Positions 17,233 to 25,943 of a stretch of 64,000 bases of DNA are shown here, in pieces. The DNA lies in assembly GCA_965658765.1 (NCBI GenBank), contig CBFHTO010000003.1:23914-87913 (forward strand), read 5' to 3'. How positions within the stretch are numbered: position 1 is the first letter of the stretch; each line of letters begins with the position of its first letter. The notes beneath the pieces are model-generated. The model did no database searches. It was not told the origin of the DNA and saw nothing but the letters and a program-made list of their open reading frames with translations. The position numbers and the translations under genes were made by a program. Source of the stretch: Glaciecola sp965658765 (lineage in GTDB: Bacteria > Pseudomonadota > Gammaproteobacteria > Enterobacterales > Alteromonadaceae).

Positions 17233-18927
17233 TTACTCGTCTTCTAACAGCCATCCGCGCACAACTTGCGCCGATAACTCTGGTTCATTTGCTACTAACG
17301 CTCTGACGGCTTTAAGCACATCTTCATCCCGATGTAAGTTGGGCAAGTGCAATGAACCATCTGCAGAGAAGCCTACTTTTGATTCATCGAAATCATCGCT
17401 CAATACATTGATTGTCTCATCACCCAAATCCAAATCACTTTCATCATGCTCAGCGTCAGGGAAACCATCATCAGGGAAAATCAATTTCTTAAGCATTGGC
17501 CTAACGACGGCAAGAATCAAAACAATGATAACACTCGCACCAAGAAACAATTTAAAGATAGGCATAAACCATTCTTGTTCCCAAATAGCCAATTCTTTGA
17601 CTTCGCCCATGTCAATTCTATTAAACGGAATACTGACAACTTCTAATGAGTCTCCACGAGTCACGTCAAAGCCTATACCACCTTGCAATAGTCTGCGTAT
17701 GTTTAACAACTCTTGCTGGCTCATAGGTGTACTAACAACTTCGCCTTCTGCATTTATGGAGTTCATGTGATCAACTGCCACTGAAACACTGAGTCGACGA
17801 ATTACGCCTGTTTGCTGTTTGGTGTGGCTGATGGTGGTATCTAACTCATAGTTTCGAGTTTGTTCTTTACTACTATTACCTGGTACTGGACTGCTATTAT
17901 TCGCACCACCTGCGTTTTCTGGAATATCTGAATCTGTAGGTGGTTGATTGCTTAAGGCTCCCGGAATACCCGCAACAATATTACCGACAGAATTTTGCTC
18001 CGAAATCATTTCGCTTCTTACTGCAGGTAAATCGGGGTTATAACGTCTTTGCGTTTGCTCTACTGAGGTGAAATCCATGCTCACGTCAGCTTGTGCAGTA
18101 TAATTACCAAGACCAAGTACTGGTATTAAAATGCTATCTATTTTCTCTAAATATTCTATTTCTCGTTTTTTCTCTATTTCATACTCTTTTCTCGCACGCG
18201 CACTTACCGAGTCTTGAGAACCAGAATTTAATAGACGACCATTATTATCTGTGACAGTCACCCTGCTTGGGTCAATACCCTGTACAGCCGAAGAAACGAT
18301 ATCAACAATAGCGTCAACCTCTTCACCTGACAAAAAACTTCCATTTCGGGCAGTTACCACCACTGTTGCGCTTGCTTTTGACTCCCGTCTAGAAAATACG
18401 TTTTCCTTTGGAATAGCCAATAACACTCGAGCTTTTCCAACCGCGTTTATATCTTCTATTGTGCGCGCGATTTGCTGCTCTCTTGCATGCTTCAGTCGCT
18501 CCATCTCTACTCTTTGACTAACGCCAAAACCCATGTCCTGCATGATGATGTCAGTGCCAGCCGAATCCTCATGGCTGATTCCCTGTCGAACCATGCCCAT
18601 TTTCAGATCCTTAAATTCAGCATCTAGAACATAAATGGTATTACCTTCAATTTTATATTTAGCCTGTTTCTGATCCAAATAATCTAAAGTTTCAATCATT
18701 TCTTGCGGCGGCATTTGTACTAAAGGGCGGTACGTAGGCTCCTTAGACCAAATGAAAATAAAGATGGCTATTGCAATGCAAATGACCAGAGTGATGACCA
18801 TAGTGACATGGCGGATTGTTTCTGTATTTGTTAGCGTATCGAGTATGACGTTCTTCTGCGGTTCGACTAAATCGGTCGATTCATGATCGTCGGTAATCGC
18901 TAGTTCGGTGCTTGCTGATTCGGCCAC
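17233..18927 (-). CDS. fliF: Flagellar MS-ring protein FliF
   Basis: 564 residues. Two membrane helices (near 42-62 and 460-480) flank a large periplasmic region with YscJ-like ring-building motifs (RQGISHEDSAGTDIIMQDMGFGVS). The cytoplasmic C-terminus (VRALVANEPELSAQVVRGWL) is the FliG-binding tail. FliF forms the MS ring and the base for export. The start is GTG at 18927, preceded by AAGGA; no in-frame ATG lies near. Confidence 0.97.
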   Translation of the reverse strand: MAESASTELAITDDHESTDLVEPQKNVILDTLTNTETIRHVTMVITLVICIAIAIFIFIWSKEPTYRPLVQMPPQEMIETLDYLDQKQAKYKIEGNTIYVLDAEFKDLKMGMVRQGISHEDSAGTDIIMQDMGFGVSQRVEMERLKHAREQQIARTIEDINAVGKARVLLAIPKENVFSRRESKASATVVVTARNGSFLSGEEVDAIVDIVSSAVQGIDPSRVTVTDNNGRLLNSGSQDSVSARARKEYEIEKKREIEYLEKIDSILIPVLGLGNYTAQADVSMDFTSVEQTQRRYNPDLPAVRSEMISEQNSVGNIVAGIPGALSNQPPTDSDIPENAGGANNSSPVPGNSSKEQTRNYELDTTISHTKQQTGVIRRLSVSVAVDHMNSINAEGEVVSTPMSQQELLNIRRLLQGGIGFDVTRGDSLEVVSIPFNRIDMGEVKELAIWEQEWFMPIFKLFLGASVIIVLILAVVRPMLKKLIFPDDGFPDAEHDESDLDLGDETINVLSDDFDESKVGFSADGSLHLPNLHRDEDVLKAVRALVANEPELSAQVVRGWLLEDE

Positions 18928-18942
18928 TGGACTGATTCCTTA

Positions 18943-19269
18943 TTATACCGGCATGTTCATGATGGTTTTATATGCTTCTAGCAACTTATTTCTGACTTGA
19001 ACCGTTGCTTCAAAAGCGATGCCGGACTTTTCCTTTGCGACCATAACGTCGACAAGAGAAAGTGAGGGGTCGCCCATATCAAAACGCGTCTGCATACTTC
19101 TAGATTCTTTTTGCATGCCGTTAACGTTATCCAAAGCTTGCCCTAACATGTCCGCAAACTGAGCGGCTCCAGGACTTTTCTCGGTTCGCGTCAGGGTGTC
19201 TGCGGTGCCGGTGATCTGTGCGCTCATGGCTTGCATTTCTTGATATAGAGCGTTCGCTTTGATATCCAT
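18943..19269 (-). CDS. fliE: Flagellar hook-basal body protein FliE
   Basis: 108 residues from the ATG at 19269, with a good ribosome site AGGTGG (19278-19283) eight bases upstream. A GTG four codons earlier (19281) overlaps that ribosome site and is less likely. FliE links the MS ring to the rod; the C-terminal half (PSLSLVDVMVAKEKSGIAFE...VRNKLLEAYKTIMNMPV) is highly conserved. It is first of the fliE-J operon. Confidence 0.95.
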   Translation of the reverse strand: MDIKANALYQEMQAMSAQITGTADTLTRTEKSPGAAQFADMLGQALDNVNGMQKESRSMQTRFDMGDPSLSLVDVMVAKEKSGIAFEATVQVRNKLLEAYKTIMNMPV

Positions 19270-19322
19270 GGTACTACCCACCTGTCATTTTTTTGTTAAA
19301 TCGTAAAGACTAATAGGTGAAA

Positions 19323-19338
19323 AGCAAAAGCAATGCCA
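19323..19338 (-). promoter_or_regulatory. Sigma-54 promoter of the fliE operon
   Basis: Minus-strand TGGCATTGCTTTTGCT: GG-N10-GC, near-perfect -24 (TGGCA) and -12 (TTGCT). The inferred start near 19312 gives a leader of about 40 bases to fliE. FliE operons of Vibrio are class II and sigma-54 dependent. Confidence 0.82.
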
Positions 19339-19441
19339 AGGTTGATATTTTACGGCAATCTTTCACCGTACAGCTGCAGAAACGGCAAATAATGACCAAA
19401 GTGAAGATATTTTCAATGCTTCAAAAACAAGATTTTAAAGC

Positions 19442-19470
19442 AAAAAAAAACCGCCCGAAAATTCGGGCGG
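19442..19470 (-). terminator. Intrinsic terminator after flrC
   Basis: A CCGCCCGAA/TTCGGGCGG perfect 9-bp GC-rich stem (19451-19470) is followed on the minus strand by a run of nine T (19450-19442). It lies about 95 bases past the flrC stop and before the fliE promoter, so it isolates flrA-B-C from fliE. Confidence 0.93.
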
Positions 19471-19536
19471 AAATAGGGAACGACATCCATTGTCTACTGC
19501 TTACAAATAAAAAACGGGAGGGATTTTTCATTCTTT

Positions 19537-19559
19537 GTCTCAATACTTATCATTGAGAC
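19537..19559 (-). other. Hairpin right after the flrC stop
   Basis: GTCTCAAT (19537-19544) pairs with ATTGAGAC (19552-19559), an 8-bp perfect stem with a 7-base loop, seven bases after flrC. No T-run follows, so it is more likely a 3'-end processing or stability structure than a terminator. Confidence 0.4.
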
Positions 19560-19565
19560 TACAAA

Positions 19566-20927
19566 TTACGATGGAAGTTCTATGCCACTTTCGCGCATTT
19601 TCGCAAGTTTGTAGCGAAGGGTTCTTGGGCTGATCCCCAATTTTTCAGCTACATCTTTGCGCTTTCCGTTAAGTGACTGTAATGCATCTAAAATAATTTG
19701 ATGCTCTTGTACTTTCAATTCAGACCCCAGTAAGTTGGTATCGTCAGATTGATGTATTACTTGAGTATTGTTAGAGCGCTGTGAGTCAAAGATTTGTTGA
19801 TTATCTGGCTCTATCAACAAGTCGTCACTGTCTAATTCTTGACCATCACATAAAATAAGTGCACGTTGAACGACGTTCTCTAATTCGCGTACGTTACCTG
19901 GCCACTGGTGAGAACTCAACTTATGAACCGCTCCGGCGCTTAACTCAGGTATCGCTTGATTATTTTGGGCACAATGTCGGGCAATTAAATGCTTTGCCAA
20001 GGGTACAATGTCCCCAACGCGCTGACTAAGTGGTAACCAAGTAATTGGAAACACATTAAGCCGGTAATATAAATCTTCTCTAAATTTGCCTTGAGCAACC
20101 GCTTCTTTAACATCGCGATTGCTTGTAGCTATTACTCTCACATCCAATGAAATCGTTTTACGACCACCTAAGCGTTCTACCTCTCTTTCTTGCAAGACGC
20201 GGAGTAATTTTGCCTGCAATGCCAAGTCCATTTCGGTGATTTCATCGAGTAAAATGGTGCCTTGCTGTGCCTGCTCAAATTTACCTGGGCACGCTTGAAT
20301 GGCACCGGTAAAAGCACCTTTCTCGTATCCAAATAATGTTGCTTCAAGCATATTCTCTGGAATCGCAGCACAATTAATCGCGACAAATGGCGCATCCGAA
20401 CGCTTGGACTGATCATGAATATATCGGCTTAATACTTCTTTACCAGAACCACTTGGACCTAGCACCATCACAGTAGCATCGGAGCGCGCTACTTTACCTG
20501 CTAAGTTTAATAAATCTTTGCTTGATGGATCACCAACGACGGGATCGCGAGACTCGACTTTTTGAGCAGGCGCGTATCTGCCTATTAGGTTAAGCAATAC
20601 TTGAGGCGCGAAAGGTTTTGATAAATAGTCCGTAGCTCCGTCGCGCATCGCCTGAATCGCATCATTAACGTTGGCATAAGCGGTCATTAGTACCAGCGGT
20701 AATTTGGGATATTTTGCTTTGACACTTTTTAGCAAAGAAAGGCCATTCATACCTTGCATTTGAATATCACTTACCACTAAGTCAAAGCTTTGTTCAGATA
20801 ATTTAACCAAGGCCGATTCGGCACTTTCAACGGGAGTTACTTGATATCCGCCTAGTAATAAAGTATCCACTAAGGCTTCGCGTAATCCATGATCGTCTTC
20901 CACAATTAATATTTTCGTTTTACTCAT
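19566..20927 (-). CDS. flrC: Flagellar sigma-54 response regulator FlrC (FleR)
   Basis: 453 residues. Receiver domain with phospho-acceptor Asp54 (VSDIQMQGMNG) and Lys104; AAA+ domain with Walker A GPSGSGKE (157-164) and the sigma-54 contact loop GAFTGA (204-209); C-terminal Fis-type HTH (GKRKDVAEKLGISPRTLRYK). It activates class III sigma-54 promoters (hook, basal body, fliE and so on) after phosphorylation by FlrB. It is 10 bases after flrB. Confidence 0.95.
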   Translation of the reverse strand: MSKTKILIVEDDHGLREALVDTLLLGGYQVTPVESAESALVKLSEQSFDLVVSDIQMQGMNGLSLLKSVKAKYPKLPLVLMTAYANVNDAIQAMRDGATDYLSKPFAPQVLLNLIGRYAPAQKVESRDPVVGDPSSKDLLNLAGKVARSDATVMVLGPSGSGKEVLSRYIHDQSKRSDAPFVAINCAAIPENMLEATLFGYEKGAFTGAIQACPGKFEQAQQGTILLDEITEMDLALQAKLLRVLQEREVERLGGRKTISLDVRVIATSNRDVKEAVAQGKFREDLYYRLNVFPITWLPLSQRVGDIVPLAKHLIARHCAQNNQAIPELSAGAVHKLSSHQWPGNVRELENVVQRALILCDGQELDSDDLLIEPDNQQIFDSQRSNNTQVIHQSDDTNLLGSELKVQEHQIILDALQSLNGKRKDVAEKLGISPRTLRYKLAKMRESGIELPS

Positions 20928-20937
20928 GTTTTACTCC

Positions 20938-22167
20938 TTAATTGACGCCTGTTGCAGCAAGTGAGACTTCGTTTGCCTGCTCGCTTGTCATCTGTTTTTT
21001 TTGCTCATGCAAGGGAATGTATAGTGCAAAATAAGCTCCCTTATGCTGATTATTACCGCACTTAACAAAACCTTTATGTGATTTAGCGACGGTTTGAACC
21101 ACCGCTAAACCAAGTCCTGTACCTTGCGATTTTGTGGTATAAAATGGCTCAAAAATCTCAGCCGCTGCATTCGCCGGTAAACCATTACCGTTGTCTCTTA
21201 CGACAAAAGCTATGTATGCCTGCTCATTAACACTCACTTGATCAATCATTAAATCGATTTTTGGATTTGGCGTTTTGGCATCAATCAATGCTTGCATTGC
21301 GTTATTTATAAGGTTACCGATGGCACCGACAATGGCGGTTTCATTTGCAATGATTTTTTTACTTGCAACCGCATTGTGGCAATTAAGCTCAATGTTTTCT
21401 CGTTCCATTTGAGCGTCTAATTGGCTACAAAGTATATTCTCTAAGTACTCAGTTTCGAGTGCACTGACAATTTGTTTATCTGAACTTTTAGCAAACAAAA
21501 GCATATCGTTAACTTGCGATTCTAGTTCTTTTAATCGCAGTGTGAGCTTTTCGCTAAACCGGCTGGCCATTTCATTCTGGAGTGGCATTGATTTTAAATT
21601 TTCCGCATATAACAAAGCTGAGCTCAGCGGTGTTCTTACTTGGTGTGCTAGTGATGCCACCATACGCCCTAAAGAAGACAAGCGTTGCATGTGACTGACT
21701 CTGGTTTGAAGTTGACGCGTTTGAGTTAAATCAGTAATGACTATTAATTGGCCTTTTTCTAGCGTCAAAGGAGACATATCAATTTTCACACGCTTGCCAT
21801 TACGCATCGAAACCTCGTGTCCATCGTCCTCACGTGGCGCAAAAGATTGACTGATTACATCGCGCCATAAGGCACCACTCGGATCGTTACCAAACAGTGC
21901 TATGGCTTGTTGATTTGCCAAACTGACTTTCCCCTGCTGGTCGATCACCAAAACGCCTGCTGGCATTATCTCAAGTAGATGAGAAAATCGTTGGTCATGT
22001 TTATTAGAATCTACGGCGGCTTGTTCACTTTCACTAAATGAACCGTTTGAGGATAACTGAGACTTTATATTTTCTGTTCCCGATGACAAAGCATTTGAGC
22101 GAAAACGGTGAACAACAGACTTTGAAGCCTGTTCGTAGGGATAATTATGTAGAGTGGCTGACGACAT
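20938..22167 (-). CDS. flrB: Flagellar sensor histidine kinase FlrB (FleS)
   Basis: 409 residues, no membrane segment, so cytoplasmic. PAS-like domain (about 62-145), H-box with His175 (ASLAHQVRTPLSS), and a HATPase domain with the N-box NLINNAMQ (285-292), DNGNG (325-329) and GTGLGL (349-354). It phosphorylates FlrC. The ORF starts at ATG 22167 behind a clear sigma-54 promoter, consistent with FlrA control of flrBC. Confidence 0.95.
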   Translation of the reverse strand: MSSATLHNYPYEQASKSVVHRFRSNALSSGTENIKSQLSSNGSFSESEQAAVDSNKHDQRFSHLLEIMPAGVLVIDQQGKVSLANQQAIALFGNDPSGALWRDVISQSFAPREDDGHEVSMRNGKRVKIDMSPLTLEKGQLIVITDLTQTRQLQTRVSHMQRLSSLGRMVASLAHQVRTPLSSALLYAENLKSMPLQNEMASRFSEKLTLRLKELESQVNDMLLFAKSSDKQIVSALETEYLENILCSQLDAQMERENIELNCHNAVASKKIIANETAIVGAIGNLINNAMQALIDAKTPNPKIDLMIDQVSVNEQAYIAFVVRDNGNGLPANAAAEIFEPFYTTKSQGTGLGLAVVQTVAKSHKGFVKCGNNQHKGAYFALYIPLHEQKKQMTSEQANEVSLAATGVN

Positions 22168-22203
22168 CTTAATTCTGCTCTATTTAAGTATTATCTTAGC
22201 TAA

Positions 22204-22219
22204 TGCAGAAGGTGTGCCA
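22204..22219 (-). promoter_or_regulatory. Sigma-54 promoter of flrBC
   Basis: Minus-strand TGGCACACCTTCTGCA: perfect TGGCAC, ten bases between GG and GC, TGCA at -12. Start near 22193, leader of about 26 bases to flrB. FlrA-dependent flrBC transcription is established in Vibrio cholerae. Confidence 0.85.
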
Positions 22220-22290
22220 AATTTTTATTTCAATTAATTCAATTACTTAACTAATTTTGCAATGTCAATATACTGACTCAGACAATCAAA

Positions 22291-23751
22291 TTATTGACCA
22301 TCGACCTTTTCTAAACGCACGATTTCATACTTACGCATTTTTTCAACAAGGGTCGTTCTACGCATGCCTAGTTGGTCCGCAGCCCTCGCTACCACCCAGT
22401 CTTGCTGTTCTAGCGCCTGTTTGATTAGATTTTTCTCGAGATCAGAAAGGTATTCCTTTAGATTTACGCCATCTGTTGGCAAATTAGCATCGACGGAATT
22501 AGTTTCGACTTCACCTATAATAGGAGAGCTTCCTTCAAACTTGAACAATGAATTAATTGCGTCTCGCTCTTGCTGCTCACTCGGCTCTTTGTGCTCAACA
22601 CTGGTTTCTCCAGCTTCATCAATCTGATATTTATGAGGCAGGTGCTGTACGTCAATCACTTTAGATGGATGCAGAATAGATAACCTCTCCACCAAATTAG
22701 ACAATTCTCGAACATTACCTGGCCAATTATGTCGCATTAAGGAGGTCATCGAATCTTGAGTAAATTTGACCGGAGATTGTTTATTATTTTCAAGCCTCGT
22801 CACAAGTTCTTGCAACAACAGCGGAATGTCTTGAGCCCTTTCACGCAAAGCGGGAGTCTCTATCGGGAATACATTCAAGCGGTAAAACAAATCCTCACGG
22901 AAACCTCCGTCAGCGATCATATCTTCCAAATTCCTGTGAGTTGCAGCAACAATTCTGACGTCACACTTAAGGGTTTTAGCGCCGCCCACTCTTTCAAAAA
23001 TCCGTTCTTGCAATACTCGTAGAAGCTTAACTTGCATTTGCAAAGGCATATCGCCTATTTCGTCAAGAAATAAAGTACCGCCTTCGGCAAGTTCGAAGCG
23101 GCCTTTACGCGCACTTATTGCACCGGTGAATGCGCCTTTTTCATGACCAAAAAGCTCACTCTCTAATAAGTCTCCAGGAATGGCACCACAATTGACTGGA
23201 ACAAAAGGACCTTTTTGTCGCTTAGACATGTAATGGATATTACGCGCAACCACCTCTTTACCGGTACCTGACTCACCTAATATGAGGACATTTGCCTCCA
23301 CTGGTGCTACCTGCTCAATTAACTCACGTACTTCGGTAATCCCTTTACTATTGCCGACTAGACTTCTAAAGAGCTTGGTTTTGCCGTTAATTAAAGAGGA
23401 TATGGGTCGGTTAGCGGTATGATACTCCGTACTTTTGTTCAAAAGTTCGGTCAGGCTGGGATATGTGACCGGCTCGTATAGAGAGCCGACTAAGTTTTTA
23501 AATTCTTTTTCGCCGTTAAGTTGGAACCCTATATTTATAAATGGGCTGTCCGGATGATTTTCGATTATCTCTTCAGCTACTTCTGGGACTTCGCCGTCTA
23601 TCAAGATTGCTGACCATTCAACGTTAGAAGTAATGGTCTGCCCACATTCCGCATACCCACAACTCTTGCAACCTTCACCTAAAAACGTGAGAATTATTTG
23701 CAGATTCTGCTTTCGAGTATCGTTGTCGCTTACAATCAGAATTTCACTCAT
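22291..23751 (-). CDS. flrA: Master flagellar sigma-54 activator FlrA (FleQ)
   Basis: 486 residues. An N-terminal FleQ-type receiver-like domain, AAA+ domain with Walker A GESGTGKE (159-166) and GAFTGA (206-211), and a C-terminal Fis-type HTH (VVARAADQLGMRRTTLVEKM, near 447-466). It is the top regulator and activates class II sigma-54 promoters such as flrBC, fliE and flhA. In relatives its activity is lowered by c-di-GMP and by FlhG. The 339-base upstream gap should hold its own promoter. Confidence 0.95.
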   Translation of the reverse strand: MSEILIVSDNDTRKQNLQIILTFLGEGCKSCGYAECGQTITSNVEWSAILIDGEVPEVAEEIIENHPDSPFINIGFQLNGEKEFKNLVGSLYEPVTYPSLTELLNKSTEYHTANRPISSLINGKTKLFRSLVGNSKGITEVRELIEQVAPVEANVLILGESGTGKEVVARNIHYMSKRQKGPFVPVNCGAIPGDLLESELFGHEKGAFTGAISARKGRFELAEGGTLFLDEIGDMPLQMQVKLLRVLQERIFERVGGAKTLKCDVRIVAATHRNLEDMIADGGFREDLFYRLNVFPIETPALRERAQDIPLLLQELVTRLENNKQSPVKFTQDSMTSLMRHNWPGNVRELSNLVERLSILHPSKVIDVQHLPHKYQIDEAGETSVEHKEPSEQQERDAINSLFKFEGSSPIIGEVETNSVDANLPTDGVNLKEYLSDLEKNLIKQALEQQDWVVARAADQLGMRRTTLVEKMRKYEIVRLEKVDGQ

Positions 23752-24090
23752 ACTTTCCCAGTACTGTCATTAATATGCTCATTGGACATTTCATTAACAA
23801 TAGTATCGAAAGTTGCGCATTTTAACACCTAAAAATTGACGATTTCTCCATATTAATCAGCGATAAGGTCAAATATTGGTCAATATTTAAGCATTTCGTA
23901 CAATTACGTTCAGAAGACTCTAGCAGCCGCTTTCGCTTTGCTATTAAATTCTATTTTCTATGGCGGCTCATACACTTATATGAAAGTTTAATATGAGTGG
24001 ATTGTTTTAATCTTTAGCAGCGAAGAGTAAGCTTGTACTCAATTTTAATCTTACCGCTAGCTTACCCAAAAAATACGATGTTTTGACTCG
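23752..24090. other. Spacer between pseF and flrA, flrA promoter region
   Basis: 339 bases without a gene. It holds the dyad AAATATTG-GT-CAATATTT (23871-23888), about 120 bases upstream of the flrA ATG. I see no convincing -35/-10 pair, no sigma-54 site and no clear terminator for the pse genes. Confidence 0.6.
23871..23888. promoter_or_regulatory. 18-bp dyad upstream of flrA (possible operator)
   Basis: AAATATTG and CAATATTT form perfect 8-bp arms with a 2-base centre. The minus strand reads through TTGACC inside it, which could be a -35-like element. Position and symmetry suggest a regulator site for flrA; the binding protein is unknown. Confidence 0.4.
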
Positions 24091-24789
24091 TTAAATTTTA
24101 GTAGAGCTATAAGCTTTATACATTAGTTCTGCGCGTTCCCAATCTTCTGGTGTATCAATATCCTGAACAAATTTTCTAGGTATTTTGATACCAATGGCGT
24201 ATTTTGAAAATATCGCATTTTCACCCAAAAAAGCGATAGTCCTACCCCAGTAAAATTGCCCTGCGTCGTGGAATGCCTCCTCTAAGTCTTGTGAGCGCAT
24301 TTCAATATACTCCGGGTACAACACTGACACCCCTTCTTCTGACACTCCAATCGCGCGTTGAATTGGGAAGTCGAAGGAACTGACCGAAAACGCAAATTCT
24401 TTGTCCGGTTCACTTTGAAGTTTGTTAAAGCCTTCAAGCAAATATCTCTGTTGTAGGAAAGGAGCTGTTGCGTATATGCAACAGCAATAATCAAATTCAT
24501 ATCCTAGTTCTTGTAAACTCTCTATCGCATGATTTATCACTTCACGCGTCCCCGTATAATCATCAGCAAGATTATGAGGTCTCAAAAAAGGCGTTTCTGC
24601 GCCCAATGTATTTGCCAGTTCGGCGATCTCCTCACTGTCAGTCGACACAATTACCCGATCAAAAAGGCCACTGTTTAAAGCTGCATCTATTGAATATTGC
24701 AATAAAGGCTTTCCGCAAAAATGCTTGGTGTTTTTCCCAACGATCCTTTTGCTGCCAGCCCTTGCTGGTATTACGGCAACGCAGCTCAT
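24091..24789 (-). CDS. pseF: Pseudaminic acid cytidylyltransferase
   Basis: 232 residues of the CMP-sugar synthetase family: N-terminal nucleotide-binding signature IPARAGSKRIVGKN (7-20), FDRVIVSTDSEEIAELA and CCIYATAPF, which fit PseF better than NeuA. It should activate pseudaminic acid with CTP to CMP-Pse, the donor for flagellin glycosylation. The ATG overlaps the pseC stop (ATGA). A NeuA/LegF-type substrate cannot be excluded from sequence alone, but the neighbours pseC and pseB favour Pse. Confidence 0.88.
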   Translation of the reverse strand: MSCVAVIPARAGSKRIVGKNTKHFCGKPLLQYSIDAALNSGLFDRVIVSTDSEEIAELANTLGAETPFLRPHNLADDYTGTREVINHAIESLQELGYEFDYCCCIYATAPFLQQRYLLEGFNKLQSEPDKEFAFSVSSFDFPIQRAIGVSEEGVSVLYPEYIEMRSQDLEEAFHDAGQFYWGRTIAFLGENAIFSKYAIGIKIPRKFVQDIDTPEDWERAELMYKAYSSTKI

Positions 24790-25943
24790 GAGAGCACCGT
24801 TTCTAGTGCACTGACAACCTGATGTTGCTCATGTTCTGTTAAGGTTGGGAAGATTGGTAAGGACAAGGCTCCCGCATAAAAATTTTCTGCACATGGATAC
24901 TGGCCAATAGAAAACCCTAAACTTTGATAATATGGATGCATGTGAATGGGGATATAGTGCACATTGACTGCAATCCCTCTTTCGTGAAGTGACTCATAAA
25001 TGTCGGAGCGTTTTTCGTGTTCTACTTCAATCATGAATAGATGCCAACTCGATTCATTTAAATCGCTGTGATTAGGCAATTTAAGTTTTGAATCAGCCTG
25101 CAAATCTTTAAGTAATTCAAAATATCTACCTGCGATGGCTCTCCTCGCAGCGATAAAACTATCCAATTTTTTGAGCTGCGAAATCCCTAACGCGGCTTGT
25201 AAGTCAGATAATCTATAGTTGAAGCCTAGCTCGAGTTGTTGGTAATACCAATTTCCCTGAGACTCGCCCTGCATTAAGTCTTTATCTCTGGTAATGCCAT
25301 GTTTTGCAAACAACACCAACCTTGTCGCTAAGTCTTTATTATTAGTGAGGACCGCTCCGCCTTCCGCTGTGGTAATAGATTTTACTGGGTGAAAACTCAT
25401 CACTGCGATGTCAGAGAAAGAGCAATTACCCACTAATCTATTGTGATAGCTCGCGCCAAGAGCATGTGCAGCATCCTCTATTATAGCTATATTCAAAGGC
25501 TTGCAAAGCTCCGAAATACTCTGCATATCACATGAGCTTCCCGCAAAATGCACAACAACAATAGCCTTTGGCAAAGCTTTTTCATGCTGAGCTTGGCGGA
25601 GTTTTTTTTCTAGCGCAAGGACGCTTATGTTTCTTGTAGTAGGGTCAATATCAACGAAATCGACCTTTGCAGAGCAATACAGTGCACAATTTGCAGAAGC
25701 GGCAAAAGAATTAGGTACAGTCCATACAATATCACCATGGCCAATACCTAAGGCTAGACAAGCAACGTGTAAGCCTGAAGTACCACTGTTCACTGCTACT
25801 GAATACTGCGCACCAGTATAGTCACAAAGTGCTTGTTCAAACTCAGGGACTTTAGAGCCTTGAGTCAAAAAATGATGTTCAAGCACATCGACAACTGAGT
25901 CAATGTCACTCTGATCGATACTGTGTTTTCCGTAAGGGATCAT
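24786..25943 (-). CDS. pseC: UDP-4-amino-4,6-dideoxy-N-acetyl-altrosamine transaminase
   Basis: 385 residues, DegT/DnrJ/EryC1/StrS aminotransferase. PLP-related motifs: GTSGLH (54-59), EDAAHALGA (156-164) and the catalytic Lys188 (SFHPVKSITTAEGG). It carries out the second step of Pse synthesis, transferring an amino group to the PseB product. It overlaps pseB and pseF by four bases on each side, so the three are translationally coupled. Confidence 0.93.
   Translation of the reverse strand: MIPYGKHSIDQSDIDSVVDVLEHHFLTQGSKVPEFEQALCDYTGAQYSVAVNSGTSGLHVACLALGIGHGDIVWTVPNSFAASANCALYCSAKVDFVDIDPTTRNISVLALEKKLRQAQHEKALPKAIVVVHFAGSSCDMQSISELCKPLNIAIIEDAAHALGASYHNRLVGNCSFSDIAVMSFHPVKSITTAEGGAVLTNNKDLATRLVLFAKHGITRDKDLMQGESQGNWYYQQLELGFNYRLSDLQAALGISQLKKLDSFIAARRAIAGRYFELLKDLQADSKLKLPNHSDLNESSWHLFMIEVEHEKRSDIYESLHERGIAVNVHYIPIHMHPYYQSLGFSIGQYPCAENFYAGALSLPIFPTLTEHEQHQVVSALETVLS

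Noticed and set aside
24786..25943. PseC as a perosamine or other DegT sugar aminotransferase
   Set aside because: Possible for the family, but coupling with an inverting 4,6-dehydratase (pseB) and a CMP-sugar synthetase, next to a Maf gene, makes PseC the better call.
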